A stretch of DNA of 64,000 nt from Nepenthes gracilis (taxonomy: Eukaryota; Streptophyta; Magnoliopsida; Caryophyllales; Nepenthaceae), in assembly GCA_033239525.1 (NCBI GenBank), contig BSYO01000025.1:4436001-4500000 (forward strand). Direction: 5' to 3'. The position numbers were made by a program, and so were the translations under genes. Below, one piece after another: positions 25,440 to 38,619 of this stretch. Every line of letters starts with the position of its first letter. Position 1 is the stretch's first letter. Below the pieces are notes generated by a model, which was not told where the DNA came from, ran no database searches, and worked only from the letters and a program-made list of their open reading frames with translations.

Positions 25440-26392
25440 CTACAAGATCAGCAAAAAAAAAAAGCATGTAATATTGGAGCTCTGAGACTCAAGTTTCCAA
25501 AAACCAAAGTAAAACTCAAAATTACATAAAACTTCCTGTTGGGCGGTATTGAAATTTCACCTGCGTAAATTCGAGAATAAATCACTACAATGATTGAAGT
25601 AGTGCACCCCCCTTGTTTGAATTCACAAGGAAATAAATATCACCAATAATGTATAAATAAAACCATGCAATTAGTATATTACCTACTGATATTTTTAACA
25701 AACAAAAACACAGATTGCAATCACAAAAAATATAATATAACTAAATAGAACCTTAAAGGAATTCCAGATCAACAACAATGAAAGGAAAATAACAATAGGA
25801 AGGAAGGTAGCACCCAATTTGAAAAAGGACTAAATTTTCAATTCTCCCTTTCTCATTACCTTCTCCTATTAATAGTAATTCTATCACTAATCAAAAATTA
25901 ATCATAATTGCTTACAATAGAAATTAAGAGATTAACAAAATGAAGAAAACTGAGTTGCATTCTATTATTTCCCTTACGTCCCATACTATTTCAGCCATTG
26001 TTCCTCATCACGTACAAATGTTGTGCACTTGGATGTCTCTTGATTTAGATGACCAAGATGCTTCCGCCACGGCGACTAAATTCTTCAACTAATGGCCTCA
26101 CATGCAAAGACTGGTGAAATAAGGGGCTTGGATGTCTATTGATTTGATGGCTAAGATGCTTTCACCAGAGTTCTAGATTCTTGAACTGATGGCTCACGTG
26201 CTCCCCAGGTGACCCCGATGGATGACTAAGACGTGTCCCAACTTGAACAGCTGAGATGATACCACGTTTGGCCTTTGCAAACCTTCTTGGTAAGTACCGC
26301 AAGCGCCTCTCTTGTCTTTATCATTCTCTATCAACCTTTCATTTTTTCAACCTTCTTCACCTTGTTGAGAATCACTCCCATATGAAAATCAT
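25440..26392. other. Upstream flank of the 23-25 kb gene; no first exon identified
   Basis: AT-rich to 25970, then a 99-bp duplication. I looked for a counterpart of the 23-codon first exon seen at 43.8 kb and did not find one. Confidence 0.5.
26028..26225. repeat. 99-bp imperfect tandem duplication
   Basis: Copies starting at 26028 and 26127 share CTTGGATGTCT, TTGATTT, AAGATGCTT and a TTCTTxAACTxATGGC block. The divergence indicates age. Confidence 0.65.
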
Positions 26393-27134
26393 TATAATCG
26401 GAGGACTTAGACGGAGAACGTAGACCTTGTGTGCGACTATGCACAGGATAAACAGAAGGAATTTCAATTAATATAGTTGACTGAAACTTTTTAGACGAAC
26501 AATAATGCTGAAGGGTGGGCTGTCCAACATTGTTGAAGAATTCCAGACGGACAACCAACCAGTCAATGGGCATTGACCGGCTATGTGAAGAGGACAGTTC
26601 AACGGCGTTGACCGGCCTTGTAAAGAACGCGGACGTTGGAATGTCGGCTGTCCACCAGAGAATCCAAAATGGTGCCAACTCAGAATATCTTCTGAGCGTG
26701 TGTGATCTTAGACGATTATACAGGAGCCGTTTTTACACAGAGTATATTCATATTATTCGTAAAGACAGATTTTGTCGGAAGAATAAAGAATATTCCTCAA
26801 ATTTGCTGAATATTTGGCGTTTGTATTTTTTGAAAGACAAAGAGAGGCACTTTGAGTGTGCGGCTAAGCGTGAAAAATAGAGAGTGAAAAATGAAGAAGG
26901 AAGGAGAAAATTGTGAGCAAAAGATAGTGTGTTCTTGTATTGCTTGTATTCTATTCTTCGATTTTTCTTTCACTTGTGACTGTGTAACTGTGGGAAATCG
27001 TTCCCAGCCTCACATAGTGAAATTGATTCCGTGGACTGATTATCTCGTCATTTTTTCCTTGGTTGATAAGGATTTTCCACGTAAAAATTCGGGTGTTCAT
27101 TTGTGGTGGTAGTCGGACTCTATCTACCCCAACA
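26393..27134 (+). repeat. 5' LTR of copia element D
   Basis: It starts TATAATCGGAGGACTTAG (TG mutated to TA) and ends CCCCAACA. It contains repeated TTGACCGG words and a GATAAGGATTTTCCACGTAAAA block near its end. It aligns throughout with 31118-31913. Confidence 0.85.
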
Positions 27135-27135
27135 A

Positions 27136-27148
27136 GTAGTATCAAAGA
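27136..27148 (+). other. Primer binding site of element D
   Basis: GTAGTATCAAAGA just after the LTR resembles TGGTATCAGAGC, the complement of the initiator-Met tRNA 3' end used by copia elements. Confidence 0.6.
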
Positions 27149-27249
27149 CAGGCTGAGAACTCTGTCTAAATGGCGTGGAGCAATTCAACGGGTAGGACAA
27201 CTTCATCCTCTAGCAAGAGAGAGTGAAGAATATCCTAACCAAAAAGGGA

Positions 27250-30200
27250 ACAATGAAGGCGATGAAAAAGGATGAGAAGCCTGTAAATCTGACCGAAAAT
27301 GAATGGCAAGATAAAAGATACCTTGCCAACTGTACCGTTAAAATATACTTGGCGGACAACACTCTCCAATAAGTCCTCGGTCTGACTGACTTGGCGAAGG
27401 TTTGGGAGAAATTAGAGAGTATGTATAAATCCAAATCCTTGACAACCAGACTACATGTAAAGAAGCAATTTTATGGCTTACAGTTATCGGAAAGATGGAG
27501 CTTCGAGAAGTATTTGGACGAGTTTAACAGAATATTGATGCAAATGTCCGCCAATGATGAGAAAATCAAGGAGGAGGACAAGGCATTGGTACTGTTGGCC
27601 TCTCTGCCGGCCTCCTATAATCGTATCATCACAATCTTGTTGTTTGGAAATAATACACTGAGATTGGACGAGATTGTTACTTCGCTACTCATGAATGAGT
27701 CAAGGCGGTCACAAGGGATCTCGACGTCCTCTCATTCTGAGGTACTTGTGACCGAATCCAGGAAAAGGAGTGGAGGACGCGACTAGAAATCAGGAGAGAA
27801 AGGCCGTAACAAGTTACGGTCAATGTATCAAAACCTTAAGTGTCATCACTATGACAAGAAGGATCACATCAAGAAGTATTGCTTCAAATGGAAACGTAAA
27901 AATGCAGAGAAGGAGAAATGAGATAAGAGACGAGGAGAGGAAACGTCATTGGTCTCAGTGGTCACAGGAAGCGACCTCCTAGTGACATGTGAAGAAACCG
28001 TGACAAGTCTAACGGACCATGAGGCCGGCTGGGTGGTCGACTCTAGTGCCTCTCTGCATGCTACGTCCAGAAGAGAATTGTTCACATCCTATACCCCAAG
28101 AGATTTTGGAGTAATAAGAATGAAAAACAATGGAACATCCCCAATTGTTGACAGAAGTGATATTGCTCTGGTCACCAATAATGAGACGAAACTAATGTTG
28201 AAGGACGTACGTTATGTCCCTAATATCCAGCTGAACATTATCTCAACCAGTCGGCTAGACAATGAAGGTTATTGTAATACCCTCTATGAAGGTGAGTGGA
28301 AACTGACCAGAGGATCTCTTGTGGCAAGAGGAAAAAAAGTACTCCAATCTATAAGTGATGAAGGCCTATGCTGTGGCCGGAGACGTGAATGCCTCAATCA
28401 GCAAGGAGTCCAAGAATTTGTGACACAGGAGGTTGGATTATATGAGTGAACGTGGACTGTGTAATCTGGCCAAGAAGGGCCTTATCCCCGGAGTAAAGGA
28501 AGACGGACTGAAGACGTGTCCTCACTATTTAGCCGGCAAGCGAAGGAGAGTCTCATTCCATGGAGACTCGTCCTCCATAAAGGCAGAGATACTTGATCTC
28601 ATCCACACAAATGTGTGTGGACCATTTAAGTAAAAGTTGTTTGGTGGAGCTCAATACTTCGTGTTCTTTATTGATGATTGTTCAAAAAAACTATGGGTCT
28701 ACCCACTGAAAACTAAGGACTAAGTCCTCGGTATATTTGAGCAGTTTCATACTCTGATTGAGCATCAAACGAGAAAGAAACTAAAAACCGTCGAAGTGAT
28801 AATGGTGGCAAGTACATAGAGCCTTTTAATGCCTATTGTCGGTCACATGATATTAGACATTAGAAAATACCACCAAAGACACCACAATTGAACGGAATGG
28901 CTGAGCGACTGAACCGCATACTCTTGGAGAGAGTCCGATGTATGCTTTCGAAAGCCAAACTTTCTGCATCTTTTTTAGTCAAAGCACTGAAGATGGCGGC
29001 CTATATTATAAATAAGTCGCCCAGCAAACCTCCGAAAGGTGAAGTGTCGGAGAAGTTATGGTTGGGTAAGGAGCCATCATATGACCATCTACGGGTATTT
29101 GGATGCAGAGCTTTTATTCATATCCCAAAAGATAAAAGGACCAAATTGGTGCCAAAGATGATATAGTCCGTCTTTCTAGGCTATAGGGAAGATGAGTTGG
29201 GCTACAGATTTTACGATCCAATTGAGAGAAGACTTATCCGGTCAATGGACGTGACCTTTGTAAAAGACGAAATGATCGAGGATATTTGCAGGAAGACCAA
29301 ATGTGATGTTGACCGTACGGACAACGTGGGTGCTGAAGTTGTCCGTTCATTGGCTCTACAGGACGAGGACATTGACCATGATGTGACCAAGGATAGGAAT
29401 GATGCCGTGACAGCACCAAACGAGGACTAGGATGAAATTAATTCTCAACCGGCCAAGAACGTTCCTGTCAGATGTTCCTCATGTAACAGACGGTCATCCG
29501 TACGTCTGTCTCCCAGTGAATATGTTCTATTCACTGATGTCGGAGAGCCAGAGACTTTTAAAGAGGCTATATAGGATGAGAATAAAGAAAGGTGACTGGA
29601 TGCCATGAAAGATAAAATTAGCTCTCTCCATAAAAATCATACGTTTGATTTGCCCGAACTACCCAAAGGAAAGAGAGTTCTAAAACATAAGCGGGTCTTC
29701 CAGTTGAAAACGGATGAGAATACCATGAAGTCGAGGTACAATGCACGACTAGTGGTGAAAATGTTCAGTCAACAAAAGGGAGTTGACTTTGATGATATTT
29801 TTGCTCCAATAGTGAAGACATCCTCTATACGGGTTATGTGGGTTTGGCTGCTACTCAGAATTTGGAGGTGGAGCAAATGAATGTTCGGACGATTTTCCTT
29901 CATGGTGAACTTGAGGAGGAGATTTATATGGAACAGTCGGAAGGGTTCAAGGTTAAGAAAAATGAACGACTTGTCTGTCGCCTAAGAAAAAGCCTGTATA
30001 GATTAAAACAGCTCCTAGACAGTGGAATAAAAAATTCGAGTCAGTTATGGCTAGTCAAGGGTACCAACGGACTACTTGTGATCATTTTGTATTTACACAG
30101 AGGTTCTCCGAGGATGATTTTGTTATCCTTCTCCTATATGTGGTGACATGTTGATTGTTAGATACAACAGTGTTTGGATAAAGGAGCAACTTGGGTGGTT

Positions 30201-31080
30201 GTTTGCTATGAAGGACCTGGGATCGGCGAAACAAATTCTTGGCGTCAGAATTGTTCGCGATCGAAAGGTAAGAAAATTGCGGCTATCTCAAGAGAGTTAC
30301 ATTAAGAAAGTACTCCAACGATTCAACATGGACAAGTCAAAGCCTGTGAGTACACCGTTGGCAAACTACCACAAGCGAACGACTCACCACTGTCCGTCCT
30401 CGGATGAAAAGAAGGTATACATGAAAGGAGTTTCCTATTCCTCAACTGTGGGAACCTAATATATGCCCTGGTATGCACAAGACCAGATATAGCACATGAG
30501 GTTGGCACAGTCAGCCAATTTCTATCAAACCCAAGAAAAGAGCACTAGTCCGCGGTCAAGTGGATCATGAAATACATCCAATAAACTTTCAAAAGGTACC
30601 TGTGTCTTGGAAGTGACAAGCCTCAATTTGTGGGTTACTTGGACGCTGATATGGCCGGGGATATTGACTCCCATAAGTTTACCTCAAGATACTTAGTGAA
30701 ATTTGTTGGAGGTGCAGTTTCTTGACAATCCAAGCTGCAAAAGTGCGTCGCCCTCTCAATTAAGAAGGCTGAGTACATTGTAGTGACAAAAACTTGTAAA
30801 GCGATGTTATGGATGAGAAAGTTCATTCAAGAATTGGATCTCAGACAGGAAAAGTATAAGATACTTTGTGACAATTAGAGTGCCAAACATCTCTGCAAAA
30901 ACTTCTCATTCCATTCTAGATCGAAGCACATTAACTTTCAATACCATTTGGTGAAAGATGTGCTTGAAGATGGTCTGCTGTCACTGGAAAAAGTCGATAC
31001 TGAAGAAAATAGAGCAGATAAAATGACTAAAATTTTACCAAAGGGTAAAAATGAAGCTTGCTGCAGATTGGTTGGGCTTA
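27250..31080 (+). pseudogene. Decayed copia gag-pol of element D
   Basis: Gag is open at 27391-27786. The zinc knuckle near 27838-27880 (CHHYDKKDHIKKYC) has lost its second cysteine. The protease frame (27949-28449) shows WVVDSSAS at 28030-28053, where DSGA would be normal. Integrase spans about 28433-29166, with the HxC-rich start, RSDNGGK and NGMAER blocks. Reverse transcriptase spans about 29605-30459; a one-base loss near 30140 breaks the YVDD catalytic motif. RNase H is at about 30640-31060. At least eight stops or frameshifts divide it, so it is a relic. Confidence 0.9.
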
Positions 31081-31117
31081 CATATATTACTTCCTCACGG
31101 TCGTGAGAGAAAGTCCT

Positions 31118-31913
31118 TGTAACCGGAGGACTTGGATGGAGTACGTGGATCTTATATGCGACTACGCACAGGATAAATAGAAGAAATTTCGATCAATATA
31201 GTTGAAAAGAACCTTTTGGACGGGCAACAATAACCGGTCAACATATTGACCGATTGTAAGCATGGGCTGCCCAGCATTGCTGAAGGATTCCATAGGACAA
31301 CCGACCGGTCAATGGGCATTGATCGGCCATGTGTAGAGGACGGTCAACAGGCGTTGACCGGCCTTGTAAAGAACGCGGACGTTGAAATGTTGGCTGTCCG
31401 CTAGGGAATCCAAAATTGTGCCAACTCAAAAGATCTTCTGAGCGTATGTGATATTAGACAATTATGCGTGAGCCATTTTTGTACAGAGTATATTCATATT
31501 ATTGGTAATGACAGATTTTGTCGATGGAATAAAGAATAATTCTCAAATTTGCTAAATATTTGGCATCTGTATTTTTTGAAAGAAAAAGAAAAGCACTTTG
31601 AGTGTGCGGCTAAGTGTGAAAAATAGAGAGTGAAAAACAGAGAATGAATGAGAGAATTGTAAGCAAAAGATAGTGTGTTCTTATATTGCTTGTACTTTGT
31701 TCTTCGGTTTTTCTTTCTCTTGTGAATGTGTAACTGTTGGAAATCGTTCCCAGCCTCAAACAGTGAAATTGATTCCGAAATTAATTGTCCCGTAATTTTT
31801 TCCTTGATTGATAAGGATTTTCTACGTAAAAATTCGAGTGTTCATTTTTCTTTCTTTCTCATTCCTTTACTGTGTCTATTTGTAATGGTAGTCTGACCCC
31901 ATCTACTCCAATA
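31118..31913 (+). repeat. 3' LTR of copia element D
   Basis: It begins TGTAACCGGAGGACTTGG and ends CTCCAATA. Compared with the 5' LTR it has about 50 additional bases, chiefly a CTTTCTTTCTCATTCC insertion near 31850. Confidence 0.85.
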
Positions 31914-31924
31914 CACCTTCCCTC

Positions 31925-32730
31925 AACCCTAGAACATAGTTGCAGGCAACCATGACAATAACACATGGATTTTATGTGGAAATCCCTTTATAAATAAAAG
32001 GGTAAAATTATTAGACCTTGAATCTATAAAATATTCACTGTGTAAATGAGTTTGGTGACAACCGTTAGTACCAACATCGATTCCACTACAAGTACAACAT
32101 TGGTAAATTGAACCAAGAATGACAAGAGATGAAAGCATGCCAAAAACCACTAGTAAAGCATTCTAGACAACAAGTAGAATATTCTAGATAACAACTAGAA
32201 CATACCCATATATAGATGAAAATTGGAACAAGATTTGGCGTACAAATAGTTGGCAAGAACTACCGCCAACTTCTCTCTCGAGTCATACTCAAAAATGGTT
32301 TACAACTCGCAATAAATTACCCAAAACCAAAATAGGATATTTATACCTACCCGGGTCACTTGAGTTACCAACTCACGACTAACTTGTGTTTTGTCAATGG
32401 ACATCTAGTTTAAGTCATCAGCTTGTGGTTTTGTTGTGGAACCTACAGCAGACAGTTTTTCTCAAGCGAGTGCCCCATAGAAATTCCTTGCTATCAGAAA
32501 TCAGAAAAACAGTGTATGTGCAATGGCATGTGACCAACAAGGGAGTATTCCATCCAACGGTTCTCCATTCAGCCATTCATAAAATCAGCAGTTGCTGTGA
32601 GGGATCTAGGAGTTCCAAATGGAACTGTGGAATCAGAAATAATGTATTGTGTGATGGCATTAATTTGGAAGTCATCTCATATCACAGTTTTAACTCCATT
32701 TGTCTAGTAAGTTAGCATATTGAACCAGAA
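31925..32730 (-). repeat. Probable copia LTR G, minus orientation
   Basis: On the minus strand there is a TATA box GGTATAAATATCC at 32333-32345. Further on is a U5-like block in which ACCCTTTTATTTATAAAGGG leads into TTTCCACAT (31976-32012). It shares words (CTCGCAATAAA, the CCC-AAAA-TATACC spacing, GGGTAAAA) with the LTR of element F at 40.1-41.0 kb. No coding region is attached. Ends are approximate. Confidence 0.4.
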
Positions 32731-33130
32731 GTAAAATGCACAATTAGGGAATGTTTTAAGTTGCCTAAACGGGGGGAAATTGTTTGAGAAGAAATAATGT
32801 CTCCACATATGTCATCTGGTATGAGAATGTGAATGAAAAAGAAAAGCTAGCAGCTGTCTCAGGCTTTACTAAATGATATGAGGATGTCAAAGATTCAAAT
32901 TATAAAACACTAATACCAAAGAAGTTCCAATATCATTTCAGAGAACCACGGAGTTTAAAAGTTAACCAGGGCCAAGACTATACATTGATTTTTAAAACGT
33001 TAAACTATGTAGTTACACCGAATTATAAATTGATGGTTGTTGAAACAAGAGTTGATCCTCAAACTTTGATGCCCAGCTCATTAACCCGGGGAGGTTTGAC
33101 TTGGTTAGATTAGCATTGACCTAGCCCAAG
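32731..33130. other. Unassigned DNA
   Basis: No reading frame or repeat recognised between LTR G and the left piece of the element F LTR. Confidence 0.4.
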
Positions 33131-33412
33131 CTACGGAATGAGCTTACCGCTATAATATCCACTAAACCAATGCAGAGAATACTCACAAACATAGACAAAA
33201 ATATCGGTATCAGTATTGATTGTTGTTGAGACCGAACACCTAGCCTCGCAATCAAGCAGAGAACAAATCTTTACAGGGATAAAAACCGATTGAGGAAACG
33301 AAATGTCAATCCACACAATCATAACACAATAATAATAACGAATAAAAGCAATTTCCACAGAATTTCTCATGAAAACCCCTTAAATTGAAGGGTAAAACTA
33401 TGAAACTTTAAG
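33131..33412 (-). repeat. Left piece of the element F 3' LTR, interrupted by element E
   Basis: On the minus strand ACCCTTCAATTTAAGGGGTTTTCATGAG resembles the copia U5 end. At 33408-33412 (TTAAG) it is cut by element E, and the sequence resumes after the second TTAAG at 40073-40077. Confidence 0.5.
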
Positions 33413-33764
33413 TGTTAACGGTTCAGTTTCATCCAACTTTAAATTTGAAGCATTGGTGGCCCATGTTTATTGCTAATAACTCTCTGTCATTACTCTGATT
33501 TATTCTCCATAAATTTGCACCGGTAACGCCTCAATTAGATAACTGATGGAGTTATCTGTTAAATAGAGGCAATTTGGTTTTGTCCCCAAGCCATCTTCTC
33601 TGAAAAACATACCATCGACGTTGAGATACGGGGCTTGGAAATACAGAACCGTGAAAACAGAGGAGCCGAAAACAAAGCAGGCTAATGGCGAAAGGTTGGT
33701 GATCTTTCGTTTTATTCTACATTTTAGTCTTTTATGGTTGTTTAGGCCAGTATAAATCCTTACA
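33413..33764 (+). repeat. 5' LTR of element E
   Basis: It begins TGTTAACGG and ends CTTACA. It matches 39722-40072 at about nine in ten positions. Confidence 0.95.
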
Positions 33765-34189
33765 TTTGGTATCAGAGATATTGTATGCCTCTGCCTTAAA
33801 CTGTTCTACAATTTTTTCATTTTTTTTGATTTTTGAAAATTATTAAAGTTTCGATTTTTGCGATGAATCGGTGAAAACGAATGTCGAAAATCATTAAAAA
33901 ATTTGATTTCCAATATTTTCATATATTTTTCATCAATTTTGATGTAAAAATGAAAAAAGTTTCACCGGCTCGAAATTCAGGTGAAACGGGTCCGAGCGTG
34001 CCTGGCTGGAGGTAAAAGACGACTCAAAACGACGTCGTTTTGAGTCATTGCTACAATAATATAAAAAAATTATTAATTTGGGCATGTTATGTGTTAGCCC
34101 ACTTCGCACGCGTCCGCATTTTTGCGCAAAGCCCACCTTCGCCCGGCCCATCTCGTGAAAAATCAGTGCATTTTTCCTGCGTTTTGCAG

Positions 34190-34255
34190 GTGCCAAGTCT
34201 CGAACCCGAGACTGCACACGTGGAAAGAGGCCGCTGCGCCACTAGACTGCCACAC
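34190..34255 (-). other. tRNA-like segment with A and B boxes in the element E leader
   Basis: On the minus strand TAGTGGCGCAGCGG (34231-34244) fits a pol III A box, and GGTTCGAGACT (34196-34206) is an almost perfect B box 24 bases further on. A complete cloverleaf is not evident, so it is probably tRNA- or SINE-derived rather than a tRNA gene. Confidence 0.45.
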
Positions 34256-37200
34256 GCGCTTGTTGATAATACAGCATTTTTATTTCATTTATTCTATAAT
34301 ACGTATTATTAATTATGTAATACGTATATGCATTTATGTATATATATATATATAATTGTATTTATTATTATATATAAAGTTTATTATATAATGTTTAAAA
34401 ATATAATTATAAATATATGTATATAATATCTAGTAGTTAATATAATTTAATTAATTAGGAATTGACCACAGCGTCTTTAATTAATAAAATTATATTTTAT
34501 TATCTCACATGGTATAAGGATATAAATTGTAACTAATTATTTTTAATATAATAAAATTTATCCCACAGAAAATTTTATTATATTAAATTAACTAATTAGG
34601 ATAAAATGTCAAATTATTTTTCTTAAATTGTCCACAGGAATTAAGAATTGAATATAATTTGATAGTTTTATCATGAAATTGAACATGAATCTATTTGAAT
34701 TAAAAATTTAGCCAACAAGTAATTTTTATATCAATTAATTCATGATGTATACTTTACATTGGTAAAACATAATTTTGTATTTATTTGTTAGCCTCATTTA
34801 TTATTCATTAAGTATGTATTTTTATTTTTATATAATTATACAATCTGTTAATCTTTTTGATATTAAATGTAAAATTTTCAAACTGAAATGTGATAACTAT
34901 AAAGTATAAAAGGAGAAAATTCTTCTTCATTTAGGGTGAATAGATATAGATTATGTTATAAGGAAAGATGAACCATCCGCTCTTACTGTTACCAGCACTC
35001 CGGTTGATATAACTCTTTGTGAACGATGGGAGCGATCTAATCATCTTAGTTTGATATTCATAAAGACTAAAATTTCTATTGGTATTCGTGGTTTTGTCAA
35101 TCAGTATAATAAAGTGCGGGATTTGTTGAAGACTATAGATGAATAACTTAAAATTTCAGATAAAGCATTTGCCAGCACCCTAATTATGAAGTTTTCATCT
35201 TTAAGGCTCACCAGTGTTAAGGATGTGCGAGAGCACATTATATAAATGATGGACATTGCGACTTAATTAAAAAATCTGGAGGTGGATATGCTTGAATATT
35301 TTCTTGTGCATTATATTTTAAATACGCTTCCACCACAATATGGACCTTTCAAAATCTCTTATAACACACATAAGGATAAATGATCAATCAATGAACTTAT
35401 GACCATGTGTGTCAAATACCAAAATTGACTTGAGAAGAAAAGTAATCCATTCTCTTTTGTATATTATGAATCAATACGGTTAATATTTCTCATAACACAT
35501 GGTGGATTGATTCTAATTCTACAATCTATATTTCAAATTTTTTGCAAAGCTTGCAAAACATAAGGAAGCCAATAGGTAGTGAACATATATCTTCTCCGAA
35601 AATAAGATGCGTTCACATGTGAAAGCCATTGAAACATACAATTTAATTTTGAGTAGTGAATTTATTTTGAATTTAGAAAAGACCTTTTATATTCTAAATT
35701 TTTCTAGAAATTTGATATCAGTTTCTAAACTTGTACCTTTTGGATATTCCATTACATTTTCAGACTCGTCTTTCAATTTATATTATAAGTCTGATATTGT
35801 TGAAAATGGTACATTATCTGATGGTCTTTATTACTTAAATTTATAAAATAATACCTTTTATAATACTATGCATATTGATATTAGCATTAAACGATGTGTT
35901 GTGAATAAATATTTCTCTATATTGTAGTATAAGAGATTAGGTCATATCTCCATTGAAAGAATTAAAAGATTAGTAAATGATAAAGTACTTAGTACTCTAA
36001 ATTTTACTAATTTTGAAACTTGTGCGGACTAAATAAAAGAAAAACAGACCAACAAGGCTAAGAAAAATACAAAGAGGAGTTCGAACATATTAGAAATCGT
36101 ATATATGAATATATGTAGTCTAGATATTGACTCATACAGCTCAAAATATTTCATCATATTTATTGACGATTTTTCACAATATATATGTATCTCTACTTGT
36201 TTCATAATAAAAATAAAACTTTAAATACTTTTAAATTATTTAAAGTAGAAGTAGAGAAATAATATAAAAAATAAATTACAATTGTGAGATCAGATAGAGG
36301 TGGAGAATGTTATGATAGATATACAGAAGATTGACAAATGCCTGGTCCGTTTACAAAATTTCTTCAAGAATATGGGATTATTGCCCAATACATTATACCT
36401 AATTCTCCGAACAAAATTGGTATAGTCGAAAGAAGAAACCGAACGTTATTGGACATGGTGCGGAATATGCTTAGTAACTCCAATCTTCTGAAATCCTTGT
36501 GGAGTTAAGCTCTTAAAACAGCAGTATATATATTAAACCGTGTTCCAACGAAAGCTATTCTAAAAACTTCTTTTGAGTTATAGAAAGGTTAAAAACCACG
36601 TTTGAAACGTGTACACATATGAGGATGCCCGTCTAAAGTAAGAATTTATAATCCATATGAGAAGAAGTTAGATCCAAGGAATATTAGTGGACAATTCATT
36701 GGATATGCTGAACAATCCAAAGGATATAGATTTTATTGTCCATCTCACAGCACTATGATCGTGGAATCAAGAAATGCAAAATTTCTTGAAAATGACTTAA
36801 TGAGTGGAAGTAAGCGATCCAGAAATATAATTTTTTATAATGATTGTTTGAATTCTCAACCTTTCACTTCATATGATAGGTTGATTGTTGTACACAATAC
36901 TCCTCAAGATCAAATTAGTGTTGAATAATTAATCAATATCATTCCACAAAATGCTAATCCTATTCCAATTGATCATGATATTCAAGATTTACATAAGATA
37001 GTTATACAACATACTCCTATTGATAATGATGATACAACATTTAGGAGGTCTACTAGAATTAGAAGATTAGCAATTCCTAAAGATTATATTGTATATCTAC
37101 AGGAGTCTGATTACAATATTGGAGTCGAAAATAATCTGAAAACGTTTTCACAAGTTATGAGTTGTAATGAATCATAATTATGATACAATGCAATAAATGA

Positions 37201-37492
37201 AAAGATTGATTCCATGAGTTGCAACGGAGTTTGGAATCTTGTTGAGTTTCCTAAATGGGCGAAAGCCATAAGGTGTAAATAGGTCTTCAAGACAAAGAAA
37301 AACTCATTAAGTAATATGAAAAAATATAAAGCAAAACTCGTTACAAAAAAATATACTCAAAATGAGGGAATTGATTATACAGAAACTTTTTCTCTTGTAT
37401 CTAAGAAAAATTCTCTTCGCATTATTTTGGCATTGGATGCTCATTTTGATATAGAATTATAGCAAATGGATGTGAAAACAGCATTTCTAAAT

Positions 37493-38055
37493 TGTAACGT
37501 CCCCGGCGCATCCGTATGTAGATATTGTCCGCTTTGACCCGAGAGAACTTCACGGCGTCTCCAAGCCTACAAGCCGCAGCGTGGGAGAGTTTCACGGCAT
37601 CTCCAAGCCAACAGGCCTCACGGTTTTGTTCCTGGCAGGCGGCCTTAACCGCCTCCAAAACGCGTCTACAAGGAGGGAGGTGTCCATGCCCTTATAAGGA
37701 CACTTCGTTCCCCTCTCCCAATCCAATGTGGGACCTCACAGTCCACCCCCTTGGGGACCCAGCGTCCTCGCTGGCACACCGGACCTGATCCCGGCTCTGA
37801 TACAATTTGTAACGTCACCGGCGCATCCGCATGTAGATATTGTCCGCTTTGGCCCGGGAGAACTTTGCGGCGTCTCCAAGCCTACAGGCCGCAGCCTGGG
37901 AGAGTTTCACGGCATCTCCAAGCCTACAGGCCTCACGATTTTGTTCCTGGCAGACGGCCTCAGCCGCCTCCAAAACGCGTCTACAAAGAGAGAGGTGTCC
38001 ATGCCCTTATAAGGACACTTCGTTCCCCTCCCCCAATCCACTATGGGACCTCACA
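37493..38055 (-). mobile_element. Complete TRIM (small non-coding LTR retrotransposon)
   Basis: Two 248-bp LTRs (37493-37740 and 37808-38055) differ at about 18 positions and enclose a 67-bp interior. Read on the minus strand, each LTR starts TGTGAGGTCCCA and ends GTTACA. The interior starts with an initiator-Met primer site containing TATCAGAGC and ends with the polypurine tract AAGGGGGTGGAC. TAAAT at 37488-37492 and 38056-38060 is a perfect target duplication. It is GC-rich against its surroundings and has no coding capacity. It moves only with borrowed enzymes. Confidence 0.96.
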
Positions 38056-38347
38056 TAAATGGTGACCTAAAGGAAGAGGTTTATATGAAACAGTCAGAAG
38101 GATTCTCCTCTAGTAATGGTGAACAATTAGTATGCAAACTCAAGAAGTTCATATATGGATTGAAATAAGCCTCCCGTCAATGATATTTAAAATTTAATGA
38201 TATTATCTCTTCATTTGACTTTAAAGAGAATATTTTAAATCAATGTATATACCAGAAGATCAGTGAAAGTAAGATTTATTTCCTTATTTTGTTTGTGAAC
38301 GATACTTTACTTGTATCCAATGATAAAGGTTTGCTGTATAAGATAAA

Positions 38348-38619
38348 ATAATTTCTCTTTGATAAATTTAAAATGAAAAATATGGACGATAGATCTTATG
38401 TCATTGGCATTAAGATACATCGAGACAGACTGCGAAGTGTTCTAGGTTTGTCTCAAGAAACATATATCAATAAACTTTTACAGATAATTTCTCTTTGATA
38501 AATTTAAAATGAAAAATATGGGCGATAGATCTTATATCATTGGCATTAAGATACATTGAGATAGACTGCGAGGTGTTCTAGGTTTGTCTCAAGAGGCATA
38601 TATCAATAAACTTTTACAG
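38348..38619. repeat. 136-bp tandem duplication in the element E reverse transcriptase
   Basis: 38348-38483 is repeated at 38484-38619 with about seven differences. 136 is not a multiple of three, so the duplication shifts frame. Confidence 0.95.

Larger units (their letters stand above)
26393..31913 (+). mobile_element. Copia (Tork/Tnt1-like) LTR retrotransposon D, full layout but decayed
   Basis: Related LTRs at 26393-27134 and 31118-31913 enclose gag, protease, integrase, reverse transcriptase and RNase H in copia order. After the 5' LTR, TAGTATCAAAGA (27137-27148) is a worn initiator-Met primer site. All domains are recognisable but carry stops and frameshifts, so the element cannot move by itself. 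No matching target duplication is visible at the ends as I place them. Confidence 0.9.

Noticed and set aside
34190..34255. Functional tRNA gene
   Set aside because: A and B boxes are present, but I cannot form convincing acceptor and anticodon stems, and it is embedded in a retrotransposon leader.
37422..38065. Several overlapping frames up to 104 codons
   Set aside because: All sit in the TRIM LTRs and repeat with them; the TRIM is non-coding.
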